A DNA stretch of 26,161 bases, taken from assembly GCA_002710905.1 (NCBI GenBank), contig PAJB01000003.1, forward strand, positions 1-26,161, read 5' to 3'. A model generated the notes under the pieces. It saw nothing but the letters and a program-made list of their open reading frames with translations, ran no database searches and was not told the DNA's origin. Positions 1 to 6,881 of this stretch are shown piece after piece. The position numbers were made by a program, and so were the translations under genes. Every line of letters starts with the position of its first letter. The first letter of the stretch is position 1. This DNA is from Chloroflexota bacterium. Lineage in GTDB: Bacteria; Chloroflexota; Dehalococcoidia; UBA2979.

Positions 1-649
1 CGGGAAACTAGATATTGTGGTAACTTGCGCAGGCATACTGAGAGATCGAATGATTTTTAACATGTCTGAACAGGAATGGGATGATGTAATCTCAGTCCAT
101 CTTAAAGGAACTTTTACTATAGTAAAGCACGCCTGCATATTATTTAGACAACAGCGGTCAGGAAATATTATCACTTTCTCATCCACTTCCGGGCTATACG
201 GTAACTCAGGGCAAGCAAACTATGGGGCTGCCAAAGACGGCATTGCCGGTTTGACTAGAGTAGTAGCAAGGGACATGGGTAGGTATGGTGTACGCGCAAA
301 CGCTATATCACCAAGTGCCAACACCCGCATGAGTGGAACAGTTCCTGATCAAGCTCGAGAATTAAGAGCAGCAAGCGGAATAATCATGGGCTCTGCCCCG
401 GCACTAAGAGGAGAAGCGGAAGATGTGGCTCCATTCGTAACTTGGCTTGCATCAGACCAATCTGAACATGTTAATGGAAGAGTTTTCCACGTTACCGGGG
501 GATTAGTTTCTCTTCTTAATGAACCAGAACCTGTCAAAACAATTAGCACAGAAGATAGGTGGACAGTAGAAGAAATAGCCAGAGTATTTCCTTCCACCAT
601 AGGAATGGAGCTGTATAACCCTGCTCCACCACCTACCCCTAGCGCATAA
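1..649 (+). CDS. SDR family oxidoreductase, (3R)-hydroxyacyl-CoA dehydrogenase (MFE-2)-like, 5' partial
   Basis: The reading frame is open to the left edge (GKLDIVVTCAGI at positions 2-37), so the start lies outside the window and the GTG at 17 is internal. Visible SDR hallmarks are the CAG variant of the NNAG motif, the VHLKGTF helix, the catalytic Ser block FSSTSGLYG and the YGAAK Tyr/Lys pair. VHLKGTF, SGLYGNSGQANY and the SPSANTRM segment resemble the hydroxyacyl-CoA dehydrogenase part of peroxisomal MFE-2 more than FabG, which suggests NAD(P)-dependent oxidation of 3-hydroxyacyl-CoA; this is inferred. A tail of about 45 residues after the last strand (VFHVTGGL) ends in a Pro-rich PAPPPTPSA. 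The next gene starts 22 bp downstream on the same strand, so the two are probably cotranscribed. Family is certain; the substrate is not. Confidence 0.88.
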   Translation, partial: GKLDIVVTCAGILRDRMIFNMSEQEWDDVISVHLKGTFTIVKHACILFRQQRSGNIITFSSTSGLYGNSGQANYGAAKDGIAGLTRVVARDMGRYGVRANAISPSANTRMSGTVPDQARELRAASGIIMGSAPALRGEAEDVAPFVTWLASDQSEHVNGRVFHVTGGLVSLLNEPEPVKTISTEDRWTVEEIARVFPSTIGMELYNPAPPPTPSA

Positions 650-671
650 AATATTTTATTGAGGAGTCATT

Positions 672-1820
672 ATGATTAAGAATATCAGTGCATCCTATGC
701 AGGACACATAGTAGATAGTGAATTAGGATTGTCTGGCACACCTGTCAACGACCGGAAATACTCCAGTGGTGAATTATCACAGTCATTTTCTTGGGCATTA
801 GAGCTCTCCAAATTAATGGATGATGCAGGATATGATGAATTCTGGATGGCCGAACACCATTTCCAGCCAGAAGGATTTGAATGCATTCCGAATTTAGTGA
901 TGTTAAATTTATGGCTAAGCACCCAAACAACCAATCTCAAATTTGGTTGCGGATTCAACATCGCGCCTATGTGGCACCCTCTGAGACTAGCCGAAGACTT
1001 TGCCACAGCTGACATTCTAAGTAATGGAAGGCTGATTTTCGGAGTTGGCAGAGGATATCATAGTAGAGAAGTTGAAACATTTGGCGCTCCATTGAAAAAC
1101 TCTGACGATAATAGAGAATTATTTGAAGAACAAGTGGAAATAATAATCAAAGCATTCAACAACGAAGAATTCTCTCATCAAGGCAAACACTATACGCTCC
1201 CTGCTCCCGTAGAATACCGCGGGTATACGCTGGAAACACTTAGTTTAGTACCTCGGCCTCTATCCACTCCTGTAGACATTTGGCAGCCTCTCGTAAGTGG
1301 CAACCCTAAAGGGATAGACTTCATGGCAAAACACAATATCAAAGCGTTAGTTGCAACAACTCCTAAAGATGCATTAAACGAACGTCTCACAATGTACCAA
1401 GATGCATATGCAAGATATGGCAAAGCCATCGAATTGGGAGAAAATATTGCTCTTGGGTTCAGGTTTTTTATAGCAGAGACCCAAGAAAAGGCTATAGAAC
1501 AAGCTAGGCCTTATTTTGAAGAAGCAATGAAATTTGCTGCCCCCTTAGGTTTGCTCCAGTTATCTGAAGAGCAAGTTTCAGCAGTCGCAACCAAAAATCG
1601 AGCTTCCGTTGAACTGCCAACTCTAGAAAAACAAGTAGAGAACGAAACTTGGCTATGCGGTCCCCCTGAACAAATAGCAGAAAAAATCCTGGAGATTTCA
1701 GAAAAATACCCAGGTGTGAGTAGACTTAATTTGGGTTCAACTATGGGCACGCCACTAAATGTTTACAAAGACCAACTACAACTATTTGCAGATAAAGTAA
1801 TGCCTAAAATCAGAGGCTAA
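672..1820 (+). CDS. LLM class flavin-dependent oxidoreductase (luciferase-like monooxygenase)
   Basis: The 382-aa protein has the luciferase-like TIM-barrel pattern: DEFWMAEHHF near residue 60, a GCGFNIAPMWHPLRLAED strand-helix near residue 95, and SNGRLIFGVGRGYHSREVETFG near residue 120. These enzymes use reduced FMN or F420 to oxidise organic substrates; neither the flavin nor the substrate can be read from sequence. The ATG is preceded by GAGGAG at 661-666, a good ribosome site. It follows the SDR gene by 22 bp and ends 1 bp from the stop of the convergent membrane-protein gene, leaving no room for a dedicated terminator. A second LLM gene at 12796 is a distant paralogue, not a recent copy. 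Length is typical of the family. Confidence 0.9.
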   Translation: MIKNISASYAGHIVDSELGLSGTPVNDRKYSSGELSQSFSWALELSKLMDDAGYDEFWMAEHHFQPEGFECIPNLVMLNLWLSTQTTNLKFGCGFNIAPMWHPLRLAEDFATADILSNGRLIFGVGRGYHSREVETFGAPLKNSDDNRELFEEQVEIIIKAFNNEEFSHQGKHYTLPAPVEYRGYTLETLSLVPRPLSTPVDIWQPLVSGNPKGIDFMAKHNIKALVATTPKDALNERLTMYQDAYARYGKAIELGENIALGFRFFIAETQEKAIEQARPYFEEAMKFAAPLGLLQLSEEQVSAVATKNRASVELPTLEKQVENETWLCGPPEQIAEKILEISEKYPGVSRLNLGSTMGTPLNVYKDQLQLFADKVMPKIRG

Positions 1821-1821
1821 G

Positions 1822-2232
1822 TCATTCTGGATATTCTGGATGGGTCAGTTTGTAAAATGAAATTGACCCTCTCCAGCCCATCAAAAACACAAAAGCGCAA
1901 ACAAAGATCAACATAATAGCTCCAGGATTTGAATTACCAAACCCTAAAATAGTCATCAACCCTTTGACCAACACATAGTACAGAACTAATCCTGTACATG
2001 CCAATCGATTTTGCTTCCACGCGCCAATCGAAAACAGAGTTAATAACATCCCATCGATTAAGCAAAAAACAAGCCATCCAACAGGGATGAAATCCTCACC
2101 GCCCAACGATGCTATAGGAGCAGCTATATTCAGTAAAGCCGCTATAAAGCCCACTACTGATGCTCGCCTCATCCATTTTACTGCGGGCAGAATCTCCATT
2201 GATTCTAACCACGATTTCATAGCTTCTTTCAT
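1822..2232 (-). CDS. Small four-helix membrane protein, unknown function
   Basis: The 136-aa product is mostly hydrophobic. Four likely transmembrane segments lie at about residues 24-46 (VVGFIAALLNIAAPIASLG), 50-74, 79-101 and 105-128, with a short charged N-terminus containing the pair RR and a C-terminus ending THPEYPE. No catalytic motif is visible and I do not recognise the family. Its ATG overlaps the stop of dgt in an ATGA arrangement (2229-2232), so translation is probably coupled to dgt, and it is the last gene of the leftward purA-to-dgt operon. Its stop is 1 bp from the stop of the oncoming LLM gene. The overlap and the clean membrane pattern argue that it is real. Confidence 0.75.
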   Translation of the reverse strand: MKEAMKSWLESMEILPAVKWMRRASVVGFIAALLNIAAPIASLGGEDFIPVGWLVFCLIDGMLLTLFSIGAWKQNRLACTGLVLYYVLVKGLMTILGFGNSNPGAIMLIFVCAFVFLMGWRGSISFYKLTHPEYPE

Positions 2233-3296
2233 ATCAACGAATTAAATATATCCTGAGTAATGCCTTTGAATAACTTCTCGCCTACTGAAATAGCATAGTT
2301 GTCAGTCATCCCAGATACATAATCAGCAACCGCTCGATCCATCGTATCAGCATGATCAAGGTATAGATTTGGAACTTCTTCCTTGTTATTTAGATAATAA
2401 TTATAAAGCTCTCCAATCAAAGCAATAGCAGCTTGTGTCTCCTTATTTTCTCCTACGGGCAAATAAACGTTTTGAAACATGTAATCTCTCAATGCCAACA
2501 TCGCTTCAGTTATTTCGGACGACATTGATATAGTTATATGCACCGAGGCGTCTTCTTGTTCCAAAAACTTTTCTGATGTTTCTATGGTATTTGTAACCAA
2601 AGTATCAACTCTTTCAGAATGAGTATTCCCTAAAGTTAATAGAATTTCTTTAGGTAAATCTTTTTGCACAATCCATCCGGACCGTAAAGCGTCTAACACA
2701 TCATGATTAACATATGCTATAGCGTCAGACAAACGACAAACTTGAGACTCTAATGAGATATTCTCTTGCTCTGCAAAAAAGTTACCTTTAGGCTTTGAAT
2801 GATTTAAAATTCCTTCTTTAGTTTCTTCGGTAAGATTTAATCCTCTGCCTTCTTTCTCTAAAGTTTCAACTAACCTGATACTCTGAGACGCATGAGAAAA
2901 CCCTCCTGGCACTAAAGTGTTTAAAACATCTTCGCCTGCATGCCCAAACGGAGTATGCCCCATATCATGACCCAGGGTCATGGCTTCCACCAAGTCTTCA
3001 TTCAAACCCAGAGCTCTAGCGATCGTCCTTCCTATTTGCGATACCTCCAGGGTATGAGTCAATCTGGTTACATAATGATCTCCTTTTGGGGCTATAAAAA
3101 CTTGAGTTTTATGTTTAAGTCTACGGAATGCATTTGAATGAATAATGCGATCTCGATCCCTCTGGAATTCAGTCCGGACATCACTCTTTGCTTCAGCAAC
3201 AACTCTAGAAGATTTGGAAGAACGTTTGGAATGCGAAGACAATAGGTCTTCTCTATTTTCCAGTTTTTCTCGTATGTTTTTTATGCTATCAGTCAT
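2229..3296 (-). CDS. dgt: Deoxyguanosinetriphosphate triphosphohydrolase-like HD protein
   Basis: This 355-aa HD-domain protein carries the dNTPase signature. The first metal-ligand His is in RLTHTLEVSQIGR (about residues 78-90), followed by LGHDMGHTPFGHAGED (about 108-123) with the HD pair and the flanking histidines, and a later Asp in RLSDAIAYVNHD. The N-terminal RDRDRIIHSNAFRRLKHKTQVF is typical of dGTPase family members. They hydrolyse dNTPs to deoxynucleoside and tripolyphosphate and help set dNTP pools. The ATG lies 3 bp after the stop of the methyltransferase gene, and its own stop overlaps the start of the membrane-protein gene. Cotranscription with purA fits purine metabolism. The length is on the short side for the family. 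Confidence 0.92.
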   Translation of the reverse strand: MTDSIKNIREKLENREDLLSSHSKRSSKSSRVVAEAKSDVRTEFQRDRDRIIHSNAFRRLKHKTQVFIAPKGDHYVTRLTHTLEVSQIGRTIARALGLNEDLVEAMTLGHDMGHTPFGHAGEDVLNTLVPGGFSHASQSIRLVETLEKEGRGLNLTEETKEGILNHSKPKGNFFAEQENISLESQVCRLSDAIAYVNHDVLDALRSGWIVQKDLPKEILLTLGNTHSERVDTLVTNTIETSEKFLEQEDASVHITISMSSEITEAMLALRDYMFQNVYLPVGENKETQAAIALIGELYNYYLNNKEEVPNLYLDHADTMDRAVADYVSGMTDNYAISVGEKLFKGITQDIFNSLI

Positions 3297-3299
3297 TGA

Positions 3300-4175
3300 T
3301 TAAGCGTGTTTCCTTAGTAATTTTCTCGCGACCATTTTTGCTGCAATTTTACAATCGCCGTACCTACCATGTTTGATGCGCTTAATCATAAATTCTTTCT
3401 GTTCCCTATATGAAATCTCTTTAATGTTTTCTATAACACCTTGGGTATGCCCAAATAATCCCCACGCGTCACCTTCATCTCCCAAAATCACTGGGTACAA
3501 CCCACATTTTTCCATAAGTAGCACCAAAGTATGCAAATTAAAATAATGCGCATGTATCGGACGAAAATAATCTCGGGTAATAGGCTGCTTCTGTCTTATC
3601 CGCATCGAATTAGGAACAGACACATAAACCAAACCTGAACTACTTAAACTGGTTTTTATATTTTCTAGCGTTTCTATTGGCTTATCTAAATGCTCCAACA
3701 CCATCCTGCATATCACCAAATCAAATTCTTTAAATCTATCCGGCCACAAAGAGGCTATATCAAATGATTCCGCATCTACTCCATATTTTGCGATCAGTCG
3801 TTTCCTGAATTCATCAACCATTTCTACTGCTTTACACTGTAAATCCGGAAATTTCTGATTTAGAAAAGCTAACGCATTCCCATGCCGTGATCCAATGTCT
3901 AAAACATTATGCAGCTCGACATGAGGTTCAATTCTATTCCAAAATTTTTGCCATCTCCCCGTTTCGTCTGGATTATCATTTACTTCTCTTGCGAACCATG
4001 CTGCATTCCATTCAAGTGCAAACTGAGGAAATGGTTTTGGGTTAACCGTTATGAATCCACAATTTTTACATATTGAAATAGGGGTTTTTTTAATGTTCGG
4101 CAACACCGGCGACTTCATGTACGCTAAAACCTCAAAGCCACTTAAATCACAAACAGGACAGGCATCAAACTCCAT
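3300..4175 (-). CDS. Class I SAM-dependent methyltransferase with N-terminal zinc-ribbon-like Cys pairs
   Basis: An N-terminal CPVC...CKNC arrangement (about 27 residues apart) resembles the zinc-binding head of sugar and small-molecule methyltransferases. It is followed by a Rossmann methyltransferase core: VLDIGSRHGNALAFL is motif I, FDLVICRMVLEHLDKP is the motif with the His often seen in Methyltransf_11/23 proteins, and a post-motif strand reads LVYVSVPNS. The substrate is unknown. I chose the ATG at 4175, giving 291 aa that begin MEFDACPVC and a 5-bp gap to the upstream gene. An in-frame TTG at 4211 would add 12 residues and overlap the upstream gene by 31 bp; it has an AAGG in ribosome-site position, so it cannot be excluded. 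It sits inside the leftward purA operon, 3 bp before dgt. Confidence 0.85.
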   Translation of the reverse strand: MEFDACPVCDLSGFEVLAYMKSPVLPNIKKTPISICKNCGFITVNPKPFPQFALEWNAAWFAREVNDNPDETGRWQKFWNRIEPHVELHNVLDIGSRHGNALAFLNQKFPDLQCKAVEMVDEFRKRLIAKYGVDAESFDIASLWPDRFKEFDLVICRMVLEHLDKPIETLENIKTSLSSSGLVYVSVPNSMRIRQKQPITRDYFRPIHAHYFNLHTLVLLMEKCGLYPVILGDEGDAWGLFGHTQGVIENIKEISYREQKEFMIKRIKHGRYGDCKIAAKMVARKLLRKHA

Positions 4176-4180
4176 TTTAT

Positions 4181-4408
4181 TCAATTCTTTATATCCGGTA
4201 GCACTCCCCAAAATATTACCTTAGAAGTCGGGAATAAACTTTGATCATCAATGATATTACGGATCTCTTTCAACGTAGCGTTGACTTCAACTGTTAAACA
4301 CACCCATTCTGGCTTCTCAGGAATCCAATACGGAGAATTAATTCTTAATATTTCACCTGTATCAGCATTGAAATATATCCCGAATTTGTTTTCAGGCATT
4401 TGTTGCAC
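4181..4408 (-). CDS. 75-aa hypothetical protein in purA operon
   Basis: This small ORF fills the gap between purA and the methyltransferase. It begins with GTG at 4408, preceded by AGGAG that overlaps the purA stop (TAG then GAG), 6 bp downstream of purA. That spacing is strong evidence for translation. The product is soluble, with one Cys and four Trp-rich positions in the middle and end (PYWIPEKPEW and VIFWGVLPD). The phrase FGIYFNADTGEILRI hints at a small beta-rich fold, but I do not recognise a family and assign no function. An internal ATG at 4399 is a weaker alternative start. Confidence 0.65.
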   Translation of the reverse strand: MQQMPENKFGIYFNADTGEILRINSPYWIPEKPEWVCLTVEVNATLKEIRNIIDDQSLFPTSKVIFWGVLPDIKN

Positions 4409-4414
4409 AAACTC

Positions 4415-5713
4415 CTAATTGATTTGATCTAATATGATCGTTTCTTCTCGTCGCGGTCCTGTTGAAATAGCACTAATTCTGCAACCAACTAATTCTTCAA
4501 GCTTTTCAAGATACACTCTAGCCTTAGTAGGGAGATTTTCTAGTTTTGTGGTTCCGTATGTGATTTGCTCCCATCCATCTAATTCCTCATACACTGGTTT
4601 AACTTTGCCCAAATAAGAAGCATTAGGAACAAAATAATCCACCCTATCTCCATCAATTTCATAGCCTACGCAATATTTAATCTTAGGAAATGTGTCTAAT
4701 ATATCCACTCTAGTTACAACCATAGACGTAAAGCCATTAATAGATTGACTGTAGCGCCCCGCTACTCCGTCAAACCAGCCTATTCTTCGAGCTCGGCCCG
4801 TAGTAACACCATATTCCCCGGCTATTTCTCGTAATTGGTGCGCAGTAATTTCGTCCATTTCAGTTGGCATGGGGCCACTACCGACCCTGGTACAATAAGC
4901 CTTATATATCCCTATAATTTCTTGTATCTCGTTAGTATTTATCCCTAAGCCTGTACAGGTGCCACCAATTGATGGAGAAGAAGAAGTAACATAAGGATAA
5001 GATCCGTGATCCACATCTAGCAATGTCCCTTGTGCCCCTTCCAGTAAAATTTGTTTGTTGTTGCCTAACGCTTCATGAATAATTTGTTCTGTATGTCTGA
5101 CAAATGGACTTAACTTTTCGCCCCATTCCTTACACTGTTTAAATAGCTGCTCTTGATTAAGCTTCTCTTTTCCGTAGATTTTAGTAATGATGTCATTCTT
5201 TCCAGAAAAAATCCCAGATAACCGTTCTATCATATCTGCGTCATTTAATGATGCCAACCGTGTCAGGTCGCCAATTTGAATACCAGATCGGCCAATTTTA
5301 TCCATATAGGCGGGACCAACCCCTCTCCCGGTAGTACCAATAGATGCATCCCCTCGAGCTTCTTCTTCTAATGAGTCTATGAGTATATGATACGGCATGA
5401 TCACATGTGCTCTATCACTAAGAAAAATATTATTGTCAATCAACCCCATAGCTCCCAATGAATCCAATTCTTTAAATAACGCATCCGGATCTATAACTAC
5501 GCCATTGCCAATAATACTTATTACTCCAGGAGAACATATGCCCGAAGGTATCAAATGCAATTGAAAATCTCCAGTAGGGTTTTTAACTGTGTGACCAGCG
5601 TTATTCCCGCCCGCGTAACGAACCACAAAGTCCATTTTTTCGGCAAACAAATCTACTATTTTCCCTTTCCCTTCATCTCCCCATTGAGCTCCTATAACCG
5701 CATAAGCTGGCAT
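4415..5713 (-). CDS. purA: Adenylosuccinate synthetase
   Basis: PurA joins IMP and aspartate using GTP to make adenylosuccinate, the first committed step to AMP. The N-terminal GAQWGDEGKGK is the GTP-binding loop with the catalytic Asp, and it is followed by RYAGGNNAGHT, GTTGRGVGPAYMDK (IMP contact), LLEGAQGTLLDVDHG and TTGRARRIGWFD. All are intact. The length of 432 aa is standard. I chose the ATG at 5713 because GAGGTG lies 3-8 bp upstream; the GTG two codons earlier has no ribosome site of its own. It leads the leftward run purA, 75-aa ORF, methyltransferase, dgt, membrane protein. An 81-88 bp gap separates it from trxB upstream and contains a TATAAA (minus strand) that could be a -10, although no good -35 accompanies it. 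Confidence 0.97.
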   Translation of the reverse strand: MPAYAVIGAQWGDEGKGKIVDLFAEKMDFVVRYAGGNNAGHTVKNPTGDFQLHLIPSGICSPGVISIIGNGVVIDPDALFKELDSLGAMGLIDNNIFLSDRAHVIMPYHILIDSLEEEARGDASIGTTGRGVGPAYMDKIGRSGIQIGDLTRLASLNDADMIERLSGIFSGKNDIITKIYGKEKLNQEQLFKQCKEWGEKLSPFVRHTEQIIHEALGNNKQILLEGAQGTLLDVDHGSYPYVTSSSPSIGGTCTGLGINTNEIQEIIGIYKAYCTRVGSGPMPTEMDEITAHQLREIAGEYGVTTGRARRIGWFDGVAGRYSQSINGFTSMVVTRVDILDTFPKIKYCVGYEIDGDRVDYFVPNASYLGKVKPVYEELDGWEQITYGTTKLENLPTKARVYLEKLEELVGCRISAISTGPRREETIILDQIN

Positions 5714-5800
5714 GCACACCTCATTCCTTAATTTGTATGTTTTTTATACGCCGAATGAGTATACCAAAACCTAATGGGACACAAAAGCGTATACATTGAA

Positions 5801-6721
5801 TTACCGATTTGATGTAATGAAATTAAATGCAGATATTGCTGCTGTAGCGCCATCCCCTGCAGCAGAGATTAGCTGAGACGAAGAATGTTCTCTGATATCC
5901 CCAGCTGCAAAAATCCCTTGAATTGAAGTCATCAACTGTAAATTCACACAAATATGGCCACTTTTATCCATTTTCAAGAGACCTCTATAAGTATCTGAAT
6001 TAGGGTTTAATCCTACATAAACAAAAACACCAGACAACGGAAAATCATTCTGTAAATTGGTCTTTATATTTTTAGTAATTAAGCCTTCCACTGAATCTTT
6101 ACCATAAATACTTACTGCTTCAGTATTAACCAATATCTCAATTTGAGAGTTTTTCCTCACTTCATCTTGAAGTGCTTTATGGCCAGTTAGATTCTCAGAT
6201 TTACAAACCAAATATACTTTGCGAGTATATTCCGTTAATGTCAGGGCTTCTTCCATTCCTGAATCCCCAGCGCCAATCACTGCAACTTCTTCTTTCATAT
6301 ATAAAGGACCATCACAGGAAGCACAATGCGACACCCCTCTACCGTCAAATTCATTTTCTCCAGGAATCCCCAGTGATTTTAATTCAGAACCCGCAGAAAT
6401 AATTATTGCCTTTGTTCTGTATTGCTCACTATCCCCTTTAACCATTTTGTGGTCTGGAAATTGCACCACACCCTCAATCTCTTCATACACAAACTCAGCA
6501 CCTGCCGACATAGCTTGCTGCTGGATTATTGGGCCTAATTCAGCTCCGGAAATACCGTCCGGAAAACCAGGAAAATTCAGTATATTCTCCACATTGATGA
6601 TTTGAGAGCCCGGCATCAATTTATCAGCTACAATGGTGTTTAACCCATACTTTGCGCCAAACAACCCTGCAGTGAGCCCTGCAACACCTGCCCCCACCAC
6701 CAATAAATCACATTCACGCAC
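5801..6721 (-). CDS. trxB: Thioredoxin reductase-like FAD-dependent oxidoreductase
   Basis: The 306-aa flavoprotein has the N-terminal FAD dinucleotide fold (VVGAGVAGLTAGLFG, residues 8-22), the redox pair CASC at residues 133-136, a second nucleotide fold VIGAGDSGMEEAL (148-160), and the C-terminal FAD contact GIFAAGDIREHSSSQLISAA. It would normally reduce thioredoxin with NADPH. The HRRxxxR-type element expected after the second fold, which binds the NADPH 2'-phosphate, is missing: the segment reads VYLVCKSENLTGHK. Cofactor choice or partner may therefore differ. The start is TTG at 6721, chosen for its GGAGG 5 bp upstream. The gene is divergent from rel and has its own promoter-like sequence. 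It could also be called a TrxR-like ferredoxin/disulfide reductase. Confidence 0.88.
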   Translation of the reverse strand: MRECDLLVVGAGVAGLTAGLFGAKYGLNTIVADKLMPGSQIINVENILNFPGFPDGISGAELGPIIQQQAMSAGAEFVYEEIEGVVQFPDHKMVKGDSEQYRTKAIIISAGSELKSLGIPGENEFDGRGVSHCASCDGPLYMKEEVAVIGAGDSGMEEALTLTEYTRKVYLVCKSENLTGHKALQDEVRKNSQIEILVNTEAVSIYGKDSVEGLITKNIKTNLQNDFPLSGVFVYVGLNPNSDTYRGLLKMDKSGHICVNLQLMTSIQGIFAAGDIREHSSSQLISAAGDGATAAISAFNFITSNR

Positions 6722-6749
6722 AACATTCCCTCCAGGAAAACTATTTCTT

Positions 6750-6779
6750 CAAATATATCCACCCATGATATCCAGTGTC
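6750..6779 (-). promoter_or_regulatory. Promoter for trxB
   Basis: On the minus strand a perfect TTGACA (6779-6774) is followed after 18 bp by TATATT (6755-6750), one mismatch from TATAAT. This predicts a transcript starting near 6743, about 20 bp before the trxB TTG start and its GGAGG. Confidence 0.65.
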
Positions 6780-6810
6780 AACGTAACTAAGTCCGAATCT
6801 ATCAAACAGA

Positions 6811-6839
6811 TAGACTTTACTCCCAATCACTAGTATGAT
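6811..6839 (+). promoter_or_regulatory. Promoter for rel
   Basis: TAGACT (6811-6816) and TATGAT (6834-6839) are separated by 17 bp and face rel. The predicted start near 6846 would leave a leader of about 36-42 bp. The -35 has four of six consensus bases, so this is weaker than the divergent trxB promoter. Confidence 0.5.
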
Positions 6840-6881
6840 TTTTAGGTAATATTTGTGTGCCCGGCTACTTCAGTTTAGAAA

